Below are positions 8,555 to 16,978 of a DNA stretch of 64,000 nucleotides, one piece after another; position 1 is the first letter of the stretch, and each line of letters begins with the position of its first letter. The stretch is from Bacteroidota bacterium (GTDB taxonomy: Bacteria; Bacteroidota; Bacteroidia; Cytophagales; Cyclobacteriaceae). The notes under the pieces were generated by a model, which worked only from the letters and a program-made list of their open reading frames with translations, made no database searches and was not told the origin of the DNA. Location: the NCBI GenBank assembly GCA_016178785.1, contig JACOSO010000040.1, forward strand, positions 1-64,000, read 5' to 3'. The position numbers and the translations under genes are program-made.

Positions 8555-9865
8555 TTATCTTTTATTATTCACTGAGCTCTGCGTCAACCGGTACATTAAA
8601 ATTGCTGCGCGTTTGGTCTGCCTTGAAAGCCAGTTCAGATTGGCAAATTCTTTATCGGTATGTCCGTAACCTCCGGGTAAACCCAGTGCATCGATTGCCA
8701 TATCAACATACCCTGCCGTAAAAGAGATATCCGCAGCTCCTGCATCGCGAGGATTTACGGCACCTACTTTTCCAAGACCCAAATCTTGGCTCACCTTGTT
8801 ATAGTATTCAAGCAGTTGATAGTTGCCGTTGGTTGGAGCTAATGGCGGATAGCCTTCATCAAAAGCGAGTGTGGCATTCGTTCGGGGTAAGTGATTTGCA
8901 ACAATTTCCTGCATGAGGTTTTCAGCTTTCTTCAATTGCTCTGGTGACACCGCTCGAATATCGCCTGTGACAATTGTCTCCTTTGCAACGATATTGCCTT
9001 TACCAAACGCGTTACCTCCATTTAATTTTTCTTCGCGCTTCACGTCAGTACCACCCAGGATGACTCCGGGATTGAACGTCAGATCTTTTTCGGCAGATAG
9101 CTTTTCATAAAACTCAGTCAATATTCTAGCGGCTTCATAAATAGCTCCAGCCCCAATGGCATCGGTAAAAATCTGTGAAGAGTGTGCCGGTATTCCGGTC
9201 ACATTAAGTTGCCAGCTTGTTGAACCTCGTCTCGAAACGACTGCCGTTTTAGGATCACTCTTCCCATCTTCAAAGCCCATTGCAATGTCTGCCACCTTTG
9301 CCGCCTCGATCAAATCTTTTCTGGCCAATTCCAATGGTCTTCCGCTAAGTTCTTCATCTCCCGTCATCACGACAATGATGTTCATGTCTTTGAGCAAGCT
9401 ATTTTGCTTCAATGCTTCCATGGCATACAACATGATTACATCTCCGCCTTTCATATCGGAAATGCCGGGGCCTGTTGCGGTCGAATCGTTCATCAATGTG
9501 TATTTTTGAAATGGACTAGACGGCTCAAAGACGGTATCGAGATGACCGATCAATAAAAGTGTTTTGCCTGTGCCATTCCCTGTATGATAGCCGATCAGGT
9601 GACCTGCGCGTCCGAAGGGTTTGCCATCAACCCATTGCGTTTTAAATCCGAGTGCATCCAATCGTGTTTTGAAAATTTGGCCCACTTTGTAAACACCATC
9701 GAAGTTCATTGAACCGCTGTTGATGTTGACTACCTCTTCAAGCAGCTTCAATGATTCTTGCTTATTTCCATCGATGGATGAAATGATTTTCTTTTCAAGT
9801 TTGGAAACCTGTGCCTGTGTTTGGAAATAACCTAACAAAAGAAGAATGACAATTAATTTTTTCAT
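8555..9865 (-). CDS. Secreted M20 family metallopeptidase (glutamate carboxypeptidase-like)
   Basis: 436 residues with a signal peptide (1-18, ending QTQA). The di-zinc site of clan MH is visible: H108 and D110 in GHLDTV, bridging D137 in GISDMKGG, catalytic E171 and ligand E172 in TGDEELSG, E199 in GFEDG, and a C-terminal His in GGYGHTDKEFAN. The overall order resembles carboxypeptidase G2/CPDG70-type enzymes that release C-terminal glutamate or act on small peptides. It lies 12 nt after the acyltransferase gene on the same strand, so the two are probably co-transcribed. Confidence 0.9.
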   Translation of the reverse strand: MKKLIVILLLLGYFQTQAQVSKLEKKIISSIDGNKQESLKLLEEVVNINSGSMNFDGVYKVGQIFKTRLDALGFKTQWVDGKPFGRAGHLIGYHTGNGTGKTLLLIGHLDTVFEPSSPFQKYTLMNDSTATGPGISDMKGGDVIMLYAMEALKQNSLLKDMNIIVVMTGDEELSGRPLELARKDLIEAAKVADIAMGFEDGKSDPKTAVVSRRGSTSWQLNVTGIPAHSSQIFTDAIGAGAIYEAARILTEFYEKLSAEKDLTFNPGVILGGTDVKREEKLNGGNAFGKGNIVAKETIVTGDIRAVSPEQLKKAENLMQEIVANHLPRTNATLAFDEGYPPLAPTNGNYQLLEYYNKVSQDLGLGKVGAVNPRDAGAADISFTAGYVDMAIDALGLPGGYGHTDKEFANLNWLSRQTKRAAILMYRLTQSSVNNKR

Positions 9866-9877
9866 GGCTGGATAATT

Positions 9878-10798
9878 CTAGACAATCTCTTCTCCTGGCT
9901 TTGTCTTCCAACGCTCATGCATCCACACCCACTGCTCTGGATGTTGGCGAACAATGTCTTCGGTGAAGTTGGTAAAGTTTTGTGTGTTGATGATCAAATC
10001 CTGCTCGTCATCACCTGTATAAATCAATGGAATCTCAGGCAAGATGTGCATCTGTTGTTTATAATTCTCATCGAGATAAACAAAAGTGGGCACCACGGCA
10101 CAACCTGACTTGAGTGCAAGCACCGTAGCACCGACTGGCGTTGATGCAGGCTTCCCAAAAAAATTAACAAAGCGACTTTTTACTTTGGTGTCCTGATCGA
10201 TAAGAATAGCGATCGATCCTCCCGACTTCAATGCTTTAAATAATCGCACGCTTTCTTTGCCGCGCTCAATAGCGATGGCTCCATGAGCGTTTCTATATTT
10301 TACTAACAATTCATTCAGTCGTTCATCACCTAATGCGGTACCGATGATATTTGGTTTGAGGCCGCGAAGGGACATGTTAGTGATCTGCAAATCAAATGCA
10401 CCTAGATGACTTGTAAGAAACATCACCCCTTTTCCTTTGGCGTGAGCTTTCTCGTAATTCTCCATTCCTGTGGTAACTAAAAACTTTTCAAGATCGGCCA
10501 GCGTCTTAACGCTGAGCGATCGAATGATTTCACCCGCGTTCTTGCCAAGCATTTCAAAAGTTTTCTTACTGAGGTTCTTGATTTCTTCTGGCGACTTTTC
10601 TTTTCCAAATGCAATGGTCAAATGATTGATCATTCGCTCGGCTGGCTTTGGAGAAAACCGATAAGCAACCCGTCCGAGTACACCACAGAACCTCAACCAC
10701 ATTTTTCTTGAAGCAAGATTAGCAGAGAAAATCAGAAAGCGAATGAAGTAATAAAGGGCTGTGTATTTTATTTCCTTACGAAGAGGCCGTTTTTCCAT
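9878..10798 (-). CDS. Lipid A biosynthesis acyltransferase (LpxL/HtrB family)
   Basis: 306 residues with an N-terminal hydrophobic anchor (about 15-30) and the catalytic HX4D motif (H131-D136, SHLGAFD). The family adds secondary acyl chains to lipid A at the inner face of the cytoplasmic membrane. The later blocks ERGKESVRLFKALKSGG and LIDQD plus FFGKPASTPVGA are also typical. First gene of a two-gene unit with the M20 peptidase, and preceded by a TATCTTTG box. Confidence 0.9.
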   Translation of the reverse strand: MEKRPLRKEIKYTALYYFIRFLIFSANLASRKMWLRFCGVLGRVAYRFSPKPAERMINHLTIAFGKEKSPEEIKNLSKKTFEMLGKNAGEIIRSLSVKTLADLEKFLVTTGMENYEKAHAKGKGVMFLTSHLGAFDLQITNMSLRGLKPNIIGTALGDERLNELLVKYRNAHGAIAIERGKESVRLFKALKSGGSIAILIDQDTKVKSRFVNFFGKPASTPVGATVLALKSGCAVVPTFVYLDENYKQQMHILPEIPLIYTGDDEQDLIINTQNFTNFTEDIVRQHPEQWVWMHERWKTKPGEEIV

Positions 10799-10809
10799 AC
10801 ATGAAAATT

Positions 10810-10817
10810 CAAAGATA
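10810..10817 (-). promoter_or_regulatory. Candidate -7 box for the acyltransferase operon
   Basis: TATCTTTG on the minus strand, 12 nt before the acyltransferase ATG, matches TAnnTTTG. No clear TTG at -33 was seen. Confidence 0.45.
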
Positions 10818-10930
10818 TATCAAGATTATTTAGATTTTTGGATTTCCAGGATTTTTGATTACCAGGATTTACCGTTTCTCATCCAAAAGCAAATGTCTCG
10901 TATTTAAATTGGGAACATGTAAATTCGAGA

Positions 10931-11434
10931 ATGAAAAAATTATATCTCGTCCGCCATGCCAAGTCCAGTTGGGATGATCCTAACATGAGAGATTTTGACC
11001 GGACACTGAATACGCGAGGAGAAAAAGATGCTCCGCATATGGCTAAGCTCTTGAGGCAGAGAAAAGTTTATCCCGACCGAATGATTTCAAGCCCCGCGAT
11101 ACGAGCACTCAAAACATGTAAGGAGTTCGCCAAAGTGCTTGACTACGATAAACATAATATCATCACGGTTGATCAACTCTATCACGCCAGTTCCGATACC
11201 TGGTTCAAGGTTTTGCAGTCGTTGAAAGAACACAAGGGTGATAAGGAAGATGTTGCTCTCGTATTTGGGCACAATCCCGGCATCACCGAGTTTGCCTGCG
11301 ACCTTCTGAATGTTCACATTGATAACATCCCTACTTGCGGAATTGTAAGCGCTACCCTGAATATTGATCAATGGAAAGATATTTCTCCTGACTGCGGGAA
11401 GATGGATTCTTTTGATTATCCTAAGAAAGACTAG
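10931..11434 (+). CDS. SixA-type histidine phosphatase family protein
   Basis: 167 residues. The catalytic RHG-like motif is RHAKSSW (R8-H9), followed by TRGEKDAP, SSPAIRALKTC (second Arg near 58), and FGHNPG with the second catalytic His (H114). Members dephosphorylate phospho-histidine or small phosphoesters in the cytoplasm; the substrate here is unknown. It stands alone between divergent lpxL-type and repeat-rich sequence. Confidence 0.88.
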   Translation: MKKLYLVRHAKSSWDDPNMRDFDRTLNTRGEKDAPHMAKLLRQRKVYPDRMISSPAIRALKTCKEFAKVLDYDKHNIITVDQLYHASSDTWFKVLQSLKEHKGDKEDVALVFGHNPGITEFACDLLNVHIDNIPTCGIVSATLNIDQWKDISPDCGKMDSFDYPKKD

Positions 11435-11543
11435 CCACAGATTACACAGATGAACACAGATGATACTTTGCGGTCATTGCGTGTATTTCCTTTGCGGACT
11501 TTGCGTTAAAATGCACTCAACCGCGCAAAGATTCGCAGAGAAT
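11435..11543. repeat. Degenerate intergenic repeat (CACAGAT / CTTTGCG type)
   Basis: Starts with CACAGATTACACAGATGAACACAGAT, three tandem CACAGAT-like words. This is followed by CTTTGCGG...CTTTGCG words on one side and CGCAAAG...CGCAGAG on the other, giving an imperfect inverted repeat. No coding potential is evident. Confidence 0.5.
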
Positions 11544-11843
11544 TTACTTTCGAAACAAAGAAGCTATTCTTCTAAAAAATCTCTTTTCAAACTCGAAAAA
11601 GAAGTTGAACTGCCCGAAAATAAATCCGTAGAAGAGCAGAACTAAATTGTAGACAGGAAGGATAAAGATGTAGTAAACAACTTTTGCCCAAATCGGAATC
11701 TCATAGCCAAAGAGCGAATGCAAGGTTGGTTTCATCAGCCAAACAATGGTCAGCCCGGTACAAGCAAAGGATAGCAAGATGGCAAACACCTGCCAGATGT
11801 TTTTTGCATTCCACCGCTGCTGAAGTTTTTGTAGCCAATCCAT
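11544..11843 (-). CDS. DUF6787-like small membrane protein
   Basis: 99 residues: an N-terminal WLQKLQQRWNAKN, then two hydrophobic helices (about 18-36 and 50-72) and an aromatic/basic C-terminus. The pattern matches a short protein family conserved in Bacteroidota (DUF6787, function unknown). It follows the RluA-type gene by 11 nt, so it is the last gene of the GIY-YIG/RluA unit. Confidence 0.7.
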   Translation of the reverse strand: MDWLQKLQQRWNAKNIWQVFAILLSFACTGLTIVWLMKPTLHSLFGYEIPIWAKVVYYIFILPVYNLVLLFYGFIFGQFNFFFEFEKRFFRRIASLFRK

Positions 11844-11854
11844 TGTTGGCTCAA

Positions 11855-12544
11855 TTAACTAAAAAGATTCCAAAATTCATTCTTCGGCAAGGGAGCTTCG
11901 ATGGAAATCATTTCTTTTTTTACAGGATGAACAAATTGCAATCTCCTCGCATGAAGGCAAATACTCTTATCTGCGTTCGGAGTTTCGTAGTCGTATTTAA
12001 GATCACCAACGATCGGGCAATTCATTGATTCCAATTGCACTCTGATTTGATGTGGGCGACCCGTGACCGGATTTACTTCAAGTAAAAAATATCCTGATCG
12101 TTGTTTCAGCACTTGATAGCTCAGCTCAGATCGTTGTCCTTCCTTATTTTCTTTACTGTAGGCCGTGACTTTGTTCTTCGTTTCATTCTTCACCAGCCAA
12201 TGAATTAAAGTTCCCGATTCATTTGCCGGTTTGTTCTTCACTATCGCCCAATATGTTTTCTTGGTTTCCCGATCGCGAAACAATGCGTTCATCCGCTCAA
12301 GTGCTTTCGAAGTGCGTGCAAATATCACAACACCACTTACTGGTCTATCTAGACGATGCACCACCCCTAGAAAGACTTCCCCGGGCTTGTTGTATTTTTC
12401 TTTGATATATTTTTTGCAAATCTCAACCAAAGGCTCATCGCCAGTCTCATCGCCTTGTACCAGAACTCCTGCGGGTTTATTTATGGCGAGTAAGTGATTG
12501 TCTTCGTAGAGAATGAGGGATGATATTTGAGATACTGAACTCAT
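11855..12544 (-). CDS. RluA family pseudouridine synthase
   Basis: 229 residues. The catalytic aspartate lies in HRLDRPVSG (D66), with NKPAGVLV before it and RPHQIRVQL after it, the three classic RluA/TruC motifs. There is no S4 domain, so it is one of the short forms that modify a single rRNA or tRNA site. Target not determinable. It lies one nucleotide downstream of the GIY-YIG gene and upstream of the DUF6787 gene. Confidence 0.9.
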   Translation of the reverse strand: MSSVSQISSLILYEDNHLLAINKPAGVLVQGDETGDEPLVEICKKYIKEKYNKPGEVFLGVVHRLDRPVSGVVIFARTSKALERMNALFRDRETKKTYWAIVKNKPANESGTLIHWLVKNETKNKVTAYSKENKEGQRSELSYQVLKQRSGYFLLEVNPVTGRPHQIRVQLESMNCPIVGDLKYDYETPNADKSICLHARRLQFVHPVKKEMISIEAPLPKNEFWNLFS

Positions 12545-12545
12545 T

Positions 12546-12878
12546 TCACTTCAGATTTAGACTCATTCCCAATTCAATACTTTTAGGATCATACCATGCC
12601 TCGCTCAAGTCTTTCCATTCAGGATTTACTTGATTAATCAGGCTTGCCTTAAAAGTTCTTTTGTATCTCTTAATTTGCTTTTCGCGCTTGATTGCCTCTT
12701 CAACATCAGCGAACTCTTCGAAGTAAACGAGTCGATCGCATTGACACCTCGCTGTAAAGCTATCACGATGAAATTTTGTTTTGTGTTCGAATATCCGCTG
12801 TTCAAGGTCACTTGTTACACCTGTATACAAAACCGTGAACCGTTTATTGGTGAGGATGTAAACAGAATATGTTTTCAC
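12546..12878 (-). CDS. GIY-YIG nuclease family protein
   Basis: 110 residues. It begins YSVYILTNKRFTVLYTGVTSDLEQRIFEH, in which YVYIL/YTGVT and the catalytic Arg are the GIY-YIG elements; Glu in EAIKREKQIK completes the site. It belongs to the small URI/UPF0213-like group with unknown physiological role. First gene of a three-gene unit. Three ~185-bp palindromic elements begin only 38 nt upstream of its start codon. Confidence 0.88.
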   Translation of the reverse strand: MKTYSVYILTNKRFTVLYTGVTSDLEQRIFEHKTKFHRDSFTARCQCDRLVYFEEFADVEEAIKREKQIKRYKRTFKASLINQVNPEWKDLSEAWYDPKSIELGMSLNLK

Positions 12879-12915
12879 AGCTTAAATATAACTGTCATGC
12901 GCTTCATTTCTTATT

Positions 12916-13102
12916 GTCATGCCGGACTGCGCAGGAAAGTGCACTGGTGTTCCGGCATCTCAACCGAAACTCATCGTTTACTCCGGACCTTACGCGCAAG
13001 AACAATGAGCCACTTCAGGGTATTTAAAATGCTCAGCCATTAGTTTAGACTAAACGAGAAGACCAGGTGAGATTCCGGCATTCGTGCCTCAGCCGGAATG
13101 AC
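12916..13102 (+). repeat. Palindromic element, copy 1
   Basis: About 187 nt bounded by GTCATGCCGG and CCGGAATGAC. Two internal hairpins have 8-bp stems: ATGCCGGA/TCCGGCAT in the left arm and ATTCCGGC/GCCGGAAT in the right arm. The arms also pair with each other (GGCATCTCA with TGAGATTCC), so a cruciform is possible. Confidence 0.85.
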
Positions 13103-13140
13103 AAAAAAATGGAGGTCAGCCTTAACTAAAAACTTCGTTT

Positions 13141-13323
13141 CATGCCGGACTGCGTAGGAAAGCGCGATGGCGTTCCGGCATCTCAACCGAAACTACGGGT
13201 TACTCCGTACTTTACTCGCAAGAACAGTGAGCCACTCAACGTGTCAATCAGCCTCAGCCATTAGTTTAGACTAAACTAGACGACCGGTTGAGATTCCGGC
13301 ATTCGTGCCTCAGCCGGAATGAC
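13141..13323 (+). repeat. Palindromic element, copy 2
   Basis: Same organisation as copy 1, same orientation, about 183 nt. The central part (TTAGTTTAGACTAAAC word) is retained and single-base differences are scattered. Confidence 0.85.
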
Positions 13324-13355
13324 AGTAGAGTGGGAACGCGTCAAAATACTTTGAT

Positions 13356-13540
13356 GTCATGCCGGACAGGGCAGGAAAGCGCGATGGCGTTCCGGCATCT
13401 CAACCGAAACTCATCGTTTACTGCGCACTATACGCGAAAGAACAAATGAGTTCTGTCACTCCAATCGGTCTCAACCATTGGTTCGGACTAAACGAAACGA
13501 CTAGTTGAGATTCCGGCATTCGTACCTCAGCCGGAATGAC
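13356..13540 (+). repeat. Palindromic element, copy 3
   Basis: Third copy in the same orientation, about 185 nt, ending just before the stop codon side of prfC. Copies 1-3 are separated by only 32-38 nt, giving a direct array of about 220-nt period. Confidence 0.85.
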
Positions 13541-13570
13541 AGTAGAGAGGGAGGATAGAATTGTTAATCC

Positions 13571-15148
13571 TTAAAACTCGCTCGTAAAATGAAACGTAAT
13601 ATCCGGAAAGTTATCCTGCACCATCTGCAACCACGCCTTCGACTCCGCCATGAAAACTAACTTCCCGTCTTTGTCCTGCGCAATGTGACGTTGCTTCGAT
13701 GCAATGAACTCACCTAACCTCTTGTCATCCTTGCTGCTGATCCAGCACGCCTTGTAAATATGCTGCGGAGCAAAGTCAACAGTAGCACCGTATTCTTCTT
13801 TTAAGCGGAATTGAATTACTTCAAACTGAAGCGCACCCACTGTGCCCACCACTTTTTTCTTCCCAAGTTCGAACGTGAACATTTGCGCCACCCCTTCTTC
13901 CATCAATTGAAGAAGACCTTTCTCCAACTGCTTCGTCTTCATCGCATCCTTGTTGATCACCTCTTTGAAAATCTCCGGAGAGAAACTCGGTATGCCCGTA
14001 TAAAATAATTTTTCTCCTTCCGTGAGCGTGTCACCAATTTTCAAGTTGCCCGTATCAAACAAACCAACAATATCTCCCGGCCACGCTTCATCTACCGTCT
14101 CACGATCTTGCGCCATGAAGGCCGTGGCATTAGAGAAACGAATCGACTTATCATTGCGCACGTGCAAGTAATTACTTCCGCGCTCAAACTTTCCTGAGCA
14201 CACACGCAAGAACGCGATGCGGTTTCTGTGCTTCTGGTCCATGTTCGCGTGAATCTTAAAAATGAAGCCCGTGAATTTTTTCTCTTCCGGTTTTATTTCA
14301 CGCAACGTAGTCTCGCGAATCAACGGAGGTGGCGCTAATCTAATAAACGTATCCAGCAATTCCTTAACACCAAAATTATTCACCGCGCTGCCAAAGAACA
14401 CAGGCGCCACTTTTCCTTCGAGATAATCTTGCACATCCAACTCCGGATACACACCATTCAGCAACTCCACATCGGCACGAAGTTTCACTGCATAGTTTTC
14501 GCCAATGTATTTATCCAACTCCGGTGAGTTAATGTCCGAGATTTCAATTGCCTCTTCCACGGTGGTTTTACTCGGAGTAAAAAGCTTTAGGCTTTTTTCA
14601 TATAAGCTATACACACCCTTAAAAGTTTTTCCCATGCTGATGGGCCAGCTCAGCGGATGTACATTTATTTTCAGCTTCGCTTCAATCTCATCGAGCAGAT
14701 CAAACGGGTCTTGTCCTTCGCGGTCGAGTTTGTTGATGAAACACAGTACAGGCGTGTTGCGCATGCGGCACACCTCCATCAGTTTTTCCGTTTGCATCTC
14801 CACGCCCTTTACACAGTCCACCACCATGATCACACTGTCTACTGCGGTGAGTGTGCGGTACGTGTCTTCGGCAAAATCCTGGTGACCGGGCGTATCGAGC
14901 AAGTTGATTTTAATGTCTTTGTAGTTGAAGCCCATCACCGAGGTGGCCACCGATATACCGCGTTGCTTTTCAATCTCCATCCAGTCGCTGCGCGCGTGGT
15001 CTTTGATCTTCGATGACTTCACCGCCCCGGCCTTCTGTATCGCCCCCCCAAAGAGCAGCAACTTCTCCGTGAGCGTAGTCTTACCCGCATCCGGGTGACT
15101 GATAATCCCAAAAGTCCTGCGCTTGGCTATTTCCTGTTCTAACGTCAT
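13571..15148 (-). CDS. prfC: Peptide chain release factor 3
   Basis: A 525-residue translational GTPase that removes RF1/RF2 from the ribosome after termination. G1 is HPDAGKTTL near the N-terminus, G3 [18 protein letters not shown], and G4 [10 protein letters not shown]. The [15 protein letters not shown] switch region is RF3-specific, and the C-terminal domains are complete. The start is taken at ATG 15148 ([13 protein letters not shown]), the family's usual N-terminus; ATG 15154 is a close alternative, and the open extension to 15208 is not supported. A TATTTTTG box lies 18 nt upstream. Confidence 0.95.
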   Translation of the reverse strand: MTLEQEIAKRRTFGIISHPDAGKTTLTEKLLLFGGAIQKAGAVKSSKIKDHARSDWMEIEKQRGISVATSVMGFNYKDIKINLLDTPGHQDFAEDTYRTLTAVDSVIMVVDCVKGVEMQTEKLMEVCRMRNTPVLCFINKLDREGQDPFDLLDEIEAKLKINVHPLSWPISMGKTFKGVYSLYEKSLKLFTPSKTTVEEAIEISDINSPELDKYIGENYAVKLRADVELLNGVYPELDVQDYLEGKVAPVFFGSAVNNFGVKELLDTFIRLAPPPLIRETTLREIKPEEKKFTGFIFKIHANMDQKHRNRIAFLRVCSGKFERGSNYLHVRNDKSIRFSNATAFMAQDRETVDEAWPGDIVGLFDTGNLKIGDTLTEGEKLFYTGIPSFSPEIFKEVINKDAMKTKQLEKGLLQLMEEGVAQMFTFELGKKKVVGTVGALQFEVIQFRLKEEYGATVDFAPQHIYKACWISSKDDKRLGEFIASKQRHIAQDKDGKLVFMAESKAWLQMVQDNFPDITFHFTSEF

Positions 15149-15165
15149 AATCATTTTTCGAGGCG

Positions 15166-15173
15166 CAAAAATA
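15166..15173 (-). promoter_or_regulatory. Candidate -7 box for prfC
   Basis: TATTTTTG on the minus strand, 18 nt before ATG 15148, matches TAnnTTTG. Confidence 0.45.
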
Positions 15174-15203
15174 AGCAAAGGAAAGTTATCACACCTATGA
15201 ATT

Positions 15204-15368
15204 GTCATGCCGGACCGCGCTGGAAAGCGCGATGGCGTTCCGGCATCTCAACCGAAACTTATAGCAGACTCCGCACTATACGCGTAGAAAAGTAAATCGC
15301 AGCCATTAGTTCAGACTAAACGAGAAGACCGAGTGAGATTCCGGCATTCGTGCCTCAGCCGGAATGAC
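15204..15368 (+). repeat. Palindromic element, copy 4 (shorter centre)
   Basis: Same ends and hairpins as copies 1-3 but about 20 nt shorter in the middle. It lies just upstream of prfC. Open reading through its right arm creates an apparent N-terminal extension of the next plus-strand gene, which is not real. Confidence 0.8.
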
Positions 15369-15390
15369 AAACAGTTTTGTGTTTTCCTTT

Positions 15391-15487
15391 GGCGGCCTGC
15401 CCGAGGCGGGCACCAGGCTTTACGCTGCAAGTCCTCGCTCCGCACACAATGCCATGCTGCTGTGGGCTTTCCGCTTCAATCCTTGCC
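15391..15487. repeat. GC-rich repeat with a GCCTG...CAGGC hairpin
   Basis: Starts with a hairpin, GCCTG-c-CCG-agg-CGG-gca-cCAGGC, followed by about 70 nt of GC-rich non-coding DNA (words GCAAGTCCTCGCTCCG and CTTTCCGCTTCAATCC). Its composition is unlike its neighbours. It resembles a dispersed repeat that I recall from other Bacteroidota genomes; that recollection was not checked. Confidence 0.5.
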
Positions 15488-15551
15488 CGAGATTACCACT
15501 AAAGGCAGATCACAAATAGGGTCTTTTGTATATTGCATTAAACTCTTTTGT

Positions 15552-16139
15552 ATGACTAAAGACGAGGCAATACAAGAAGTAATGGCGAAGATGCACGGCT
15601 CCGATGCAGGGGATGTACTTGTTCAAACGATTCACGACTGGATCAAGGGCGTAAGCGATAGTTTTGTGATGGATCTAATAACAAGAATGAAAAGTGAGGA
15701 TCTTATAATTAATTTTGGTTCCGTTAAAGGAAATTATCGGTTAAGTTCAAAGGGTGCATTGATACATGAGAACAGTGGATGGTTAAAATTTCTAGTTGAA
15801 GAGCAGGATAAAAAAGAAATTGATTATCGACTTAAACGCTCCACAATTGAAACCAATGATTCCGTTAAAGTAACTAATTATTTGAGCAGAAGAATTTTCA
15901 AGTTTACTTTTTTGATTTCAACTTTTACCTTCATTGTGTCCCTGCTAGGAACATATGTCGCATGGTTGTCTTATAAACAGTCAAAGCAAATATTAAACTT
16001 TGAACGAAATGATAAATTCCAGCAGCAAAAACTTGTTGATTCAATCGATATGGCCAAAAGCAAAATTGAAATGCAGCTTTTTGAAAAGGCCAAAAGAAAA
16101 GAAATTCAAGATTCAATAACCAACGCAAAATTGCATTAA
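15552..16139 (+). CDS. Winged-helix-like, membrane-anchored coiled-coil protein (unknown)
   Basis: 195 residues. Residues about 1-75 look like a small helical/winged-helix domain (VLVQTIHDWIKGVSDSFVMDLITRM, then a strand pair ending YRLSSKGALI). A hydrophobic helix (about 120-140) and a charged C-terminal coiled coil (about 145-195) follow. No family was recognised. Start ATG 15552 is chosen because upstream reading runs through repeat DNA. The stop lies 48 nt before an Abi-alpha gene, so the two probably form a pair. A role beside Abi-alpha in phage response is inference only. Confidence 0.7.
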   Translation: MTKDEAIQEVMAKMHGSDAGDVLVQTIHDWIKGVSDSFVMDLITRMKSEDLIINFGSVKGNYRLSSKGALIHENSGWLKFLVEEQDKKEIDYRLKRSTIETNDSVKVTNYLSRRIFKFTFLISTFTFIVSLLGTYVAWLSYKQSKQILNFERNDKFQQQKLVDSIDMAKSKIEMQLFEKAKRKEIQDSITNAKLH

Positions 16140-16187
16140 TTGTTTACCCTAATATGTCGCAAGCAAGAGTTTCTAAACCATTGAAAT

Positions 16188-16883
16188 ATGAATCCCAAAG
16201 ATATTTCTAACATACTTGGAGCTGATACCATCAAAAAAATTTACGAAGACGGACTGTCCGCCCCCACGAAAGAAGTCAGTAAATTGTTGGCCGACTTCGT
16301 CAAGGCAGCTCGGCTGTTTTCTGCCCCAATTCAATTAATGGCTTCGTATCAGGAGAGACTTCAACGGCATTTAAAAGATGTTTCTGAAAGAGTGCCGAAG
16401 GAAAAACAAATTAATGCAGATAGTTCATTTGCAGGGCCAATAATAGAGCGACTAACTTACTTAAGTGACGATAATTACCTAAAGGATTACTACTTAAATC
16501 TATTAGAGAAATCCATCAATAGCGATCTTGTGAACTTGGCTCATCCAGCCTTTCCAACCATTATTCATCAATTGTCGCCAGATGAGATCAAAATTCTTGA
16601 AGGTTTAAAAAGTGATGACATTACCATTTCGCTTGAATATGAAAAAGATGACAAGGATGAAATTGTAAATGAAAGGATAATTGAAAGTAATTTTGAACTC
16701 AATACATTATCATTTCCTCAACATAGGTCAATGTACGTTGATCATTTACAGCTACTAAACCTGATAAAAATTACAATACCTGTTCGAGAAGCATTTTCAC
16801 CAAGGAATAATAAATTCCATAGAACAGTGAATTATACCCTTTTTAAATTTGGGAAACTATTTATTAAAGCCTGCTCAAGATAA
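16188..16883 (+). CDS. DUF4393 (Abi-alpha) domain protein, candidate phage defence
   Basis: 231 residues. The stretch AHPAFPTIIHQLSPDEIKIL (118-137), preceded by LSDDNYLKDYYLNLLEKSI and followed by a variable C-terminal half, matches the DUF4393/abortive infection alpha family. In that family this Ala-His-Pro-Ala-Phe...LSPDE block is the most conserved part. The family has been linked to abortive infection on bioinformatic grounds; its biochemistry is not established. The second gene of a two-gene unit, followed 18 nt later by copy a of the structured repeat. Confidence 0.8.
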   Translation: MNPKDISNILGADTIKKIYEDGLSAPTKEVSKLLADFVKAARLFSAPIQLMASYQERLQRHLKDVSERVPKEKQINADSSFAGPIIERLTYLSDDNYLKDYYLNLLEKSINSDLVNLAHPAFPTIIHQLSPDEIKILEGLKSDDITISLEYEKDDKDEIVNERIIESNFELNTLSFPQHRSMYVDHLQLLNLIKITIPVREAFSPRNNKFHRTVNYTLFKFGKLFIKACSR

Positions 16884-16900
16884 AATTAGTTTGAAAATTG

Positions 16901-16942
16901 TTTCCCTTCTTAACAGATGTCTCCCGTTTCGGGACGCTGCGT
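16901..16942 (+). repeat. Structured cassette-like repeat, copy a (left half)
   Basis: TTTCCCTTCT, then TAACAGATGTCTCCCG, TTT, CGGGACGCTGCGT. The CCCG-TTT-CGGG hairpin is present; the right half with GACTCT is missing. It follows the Abi-alpha gene. Confidence 0.65.
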
Positions 16943-16978
16943 ATAAATTCATAATTTAGCCTCATCAACTACAACCAA

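Noticed and set aside
12916..13540. CRISPR array
   Set aside because: Three repeats of ~185 nt with 32-38 nt between them are too long and too few for CRISPR, and no cas gene is present.
15333..15551. N-terminal extension of the 15552 gene
   Set aside because: The open frame runs through the right arm of palindromic copy 4 and the GC-rich repeat, so it is not coding.
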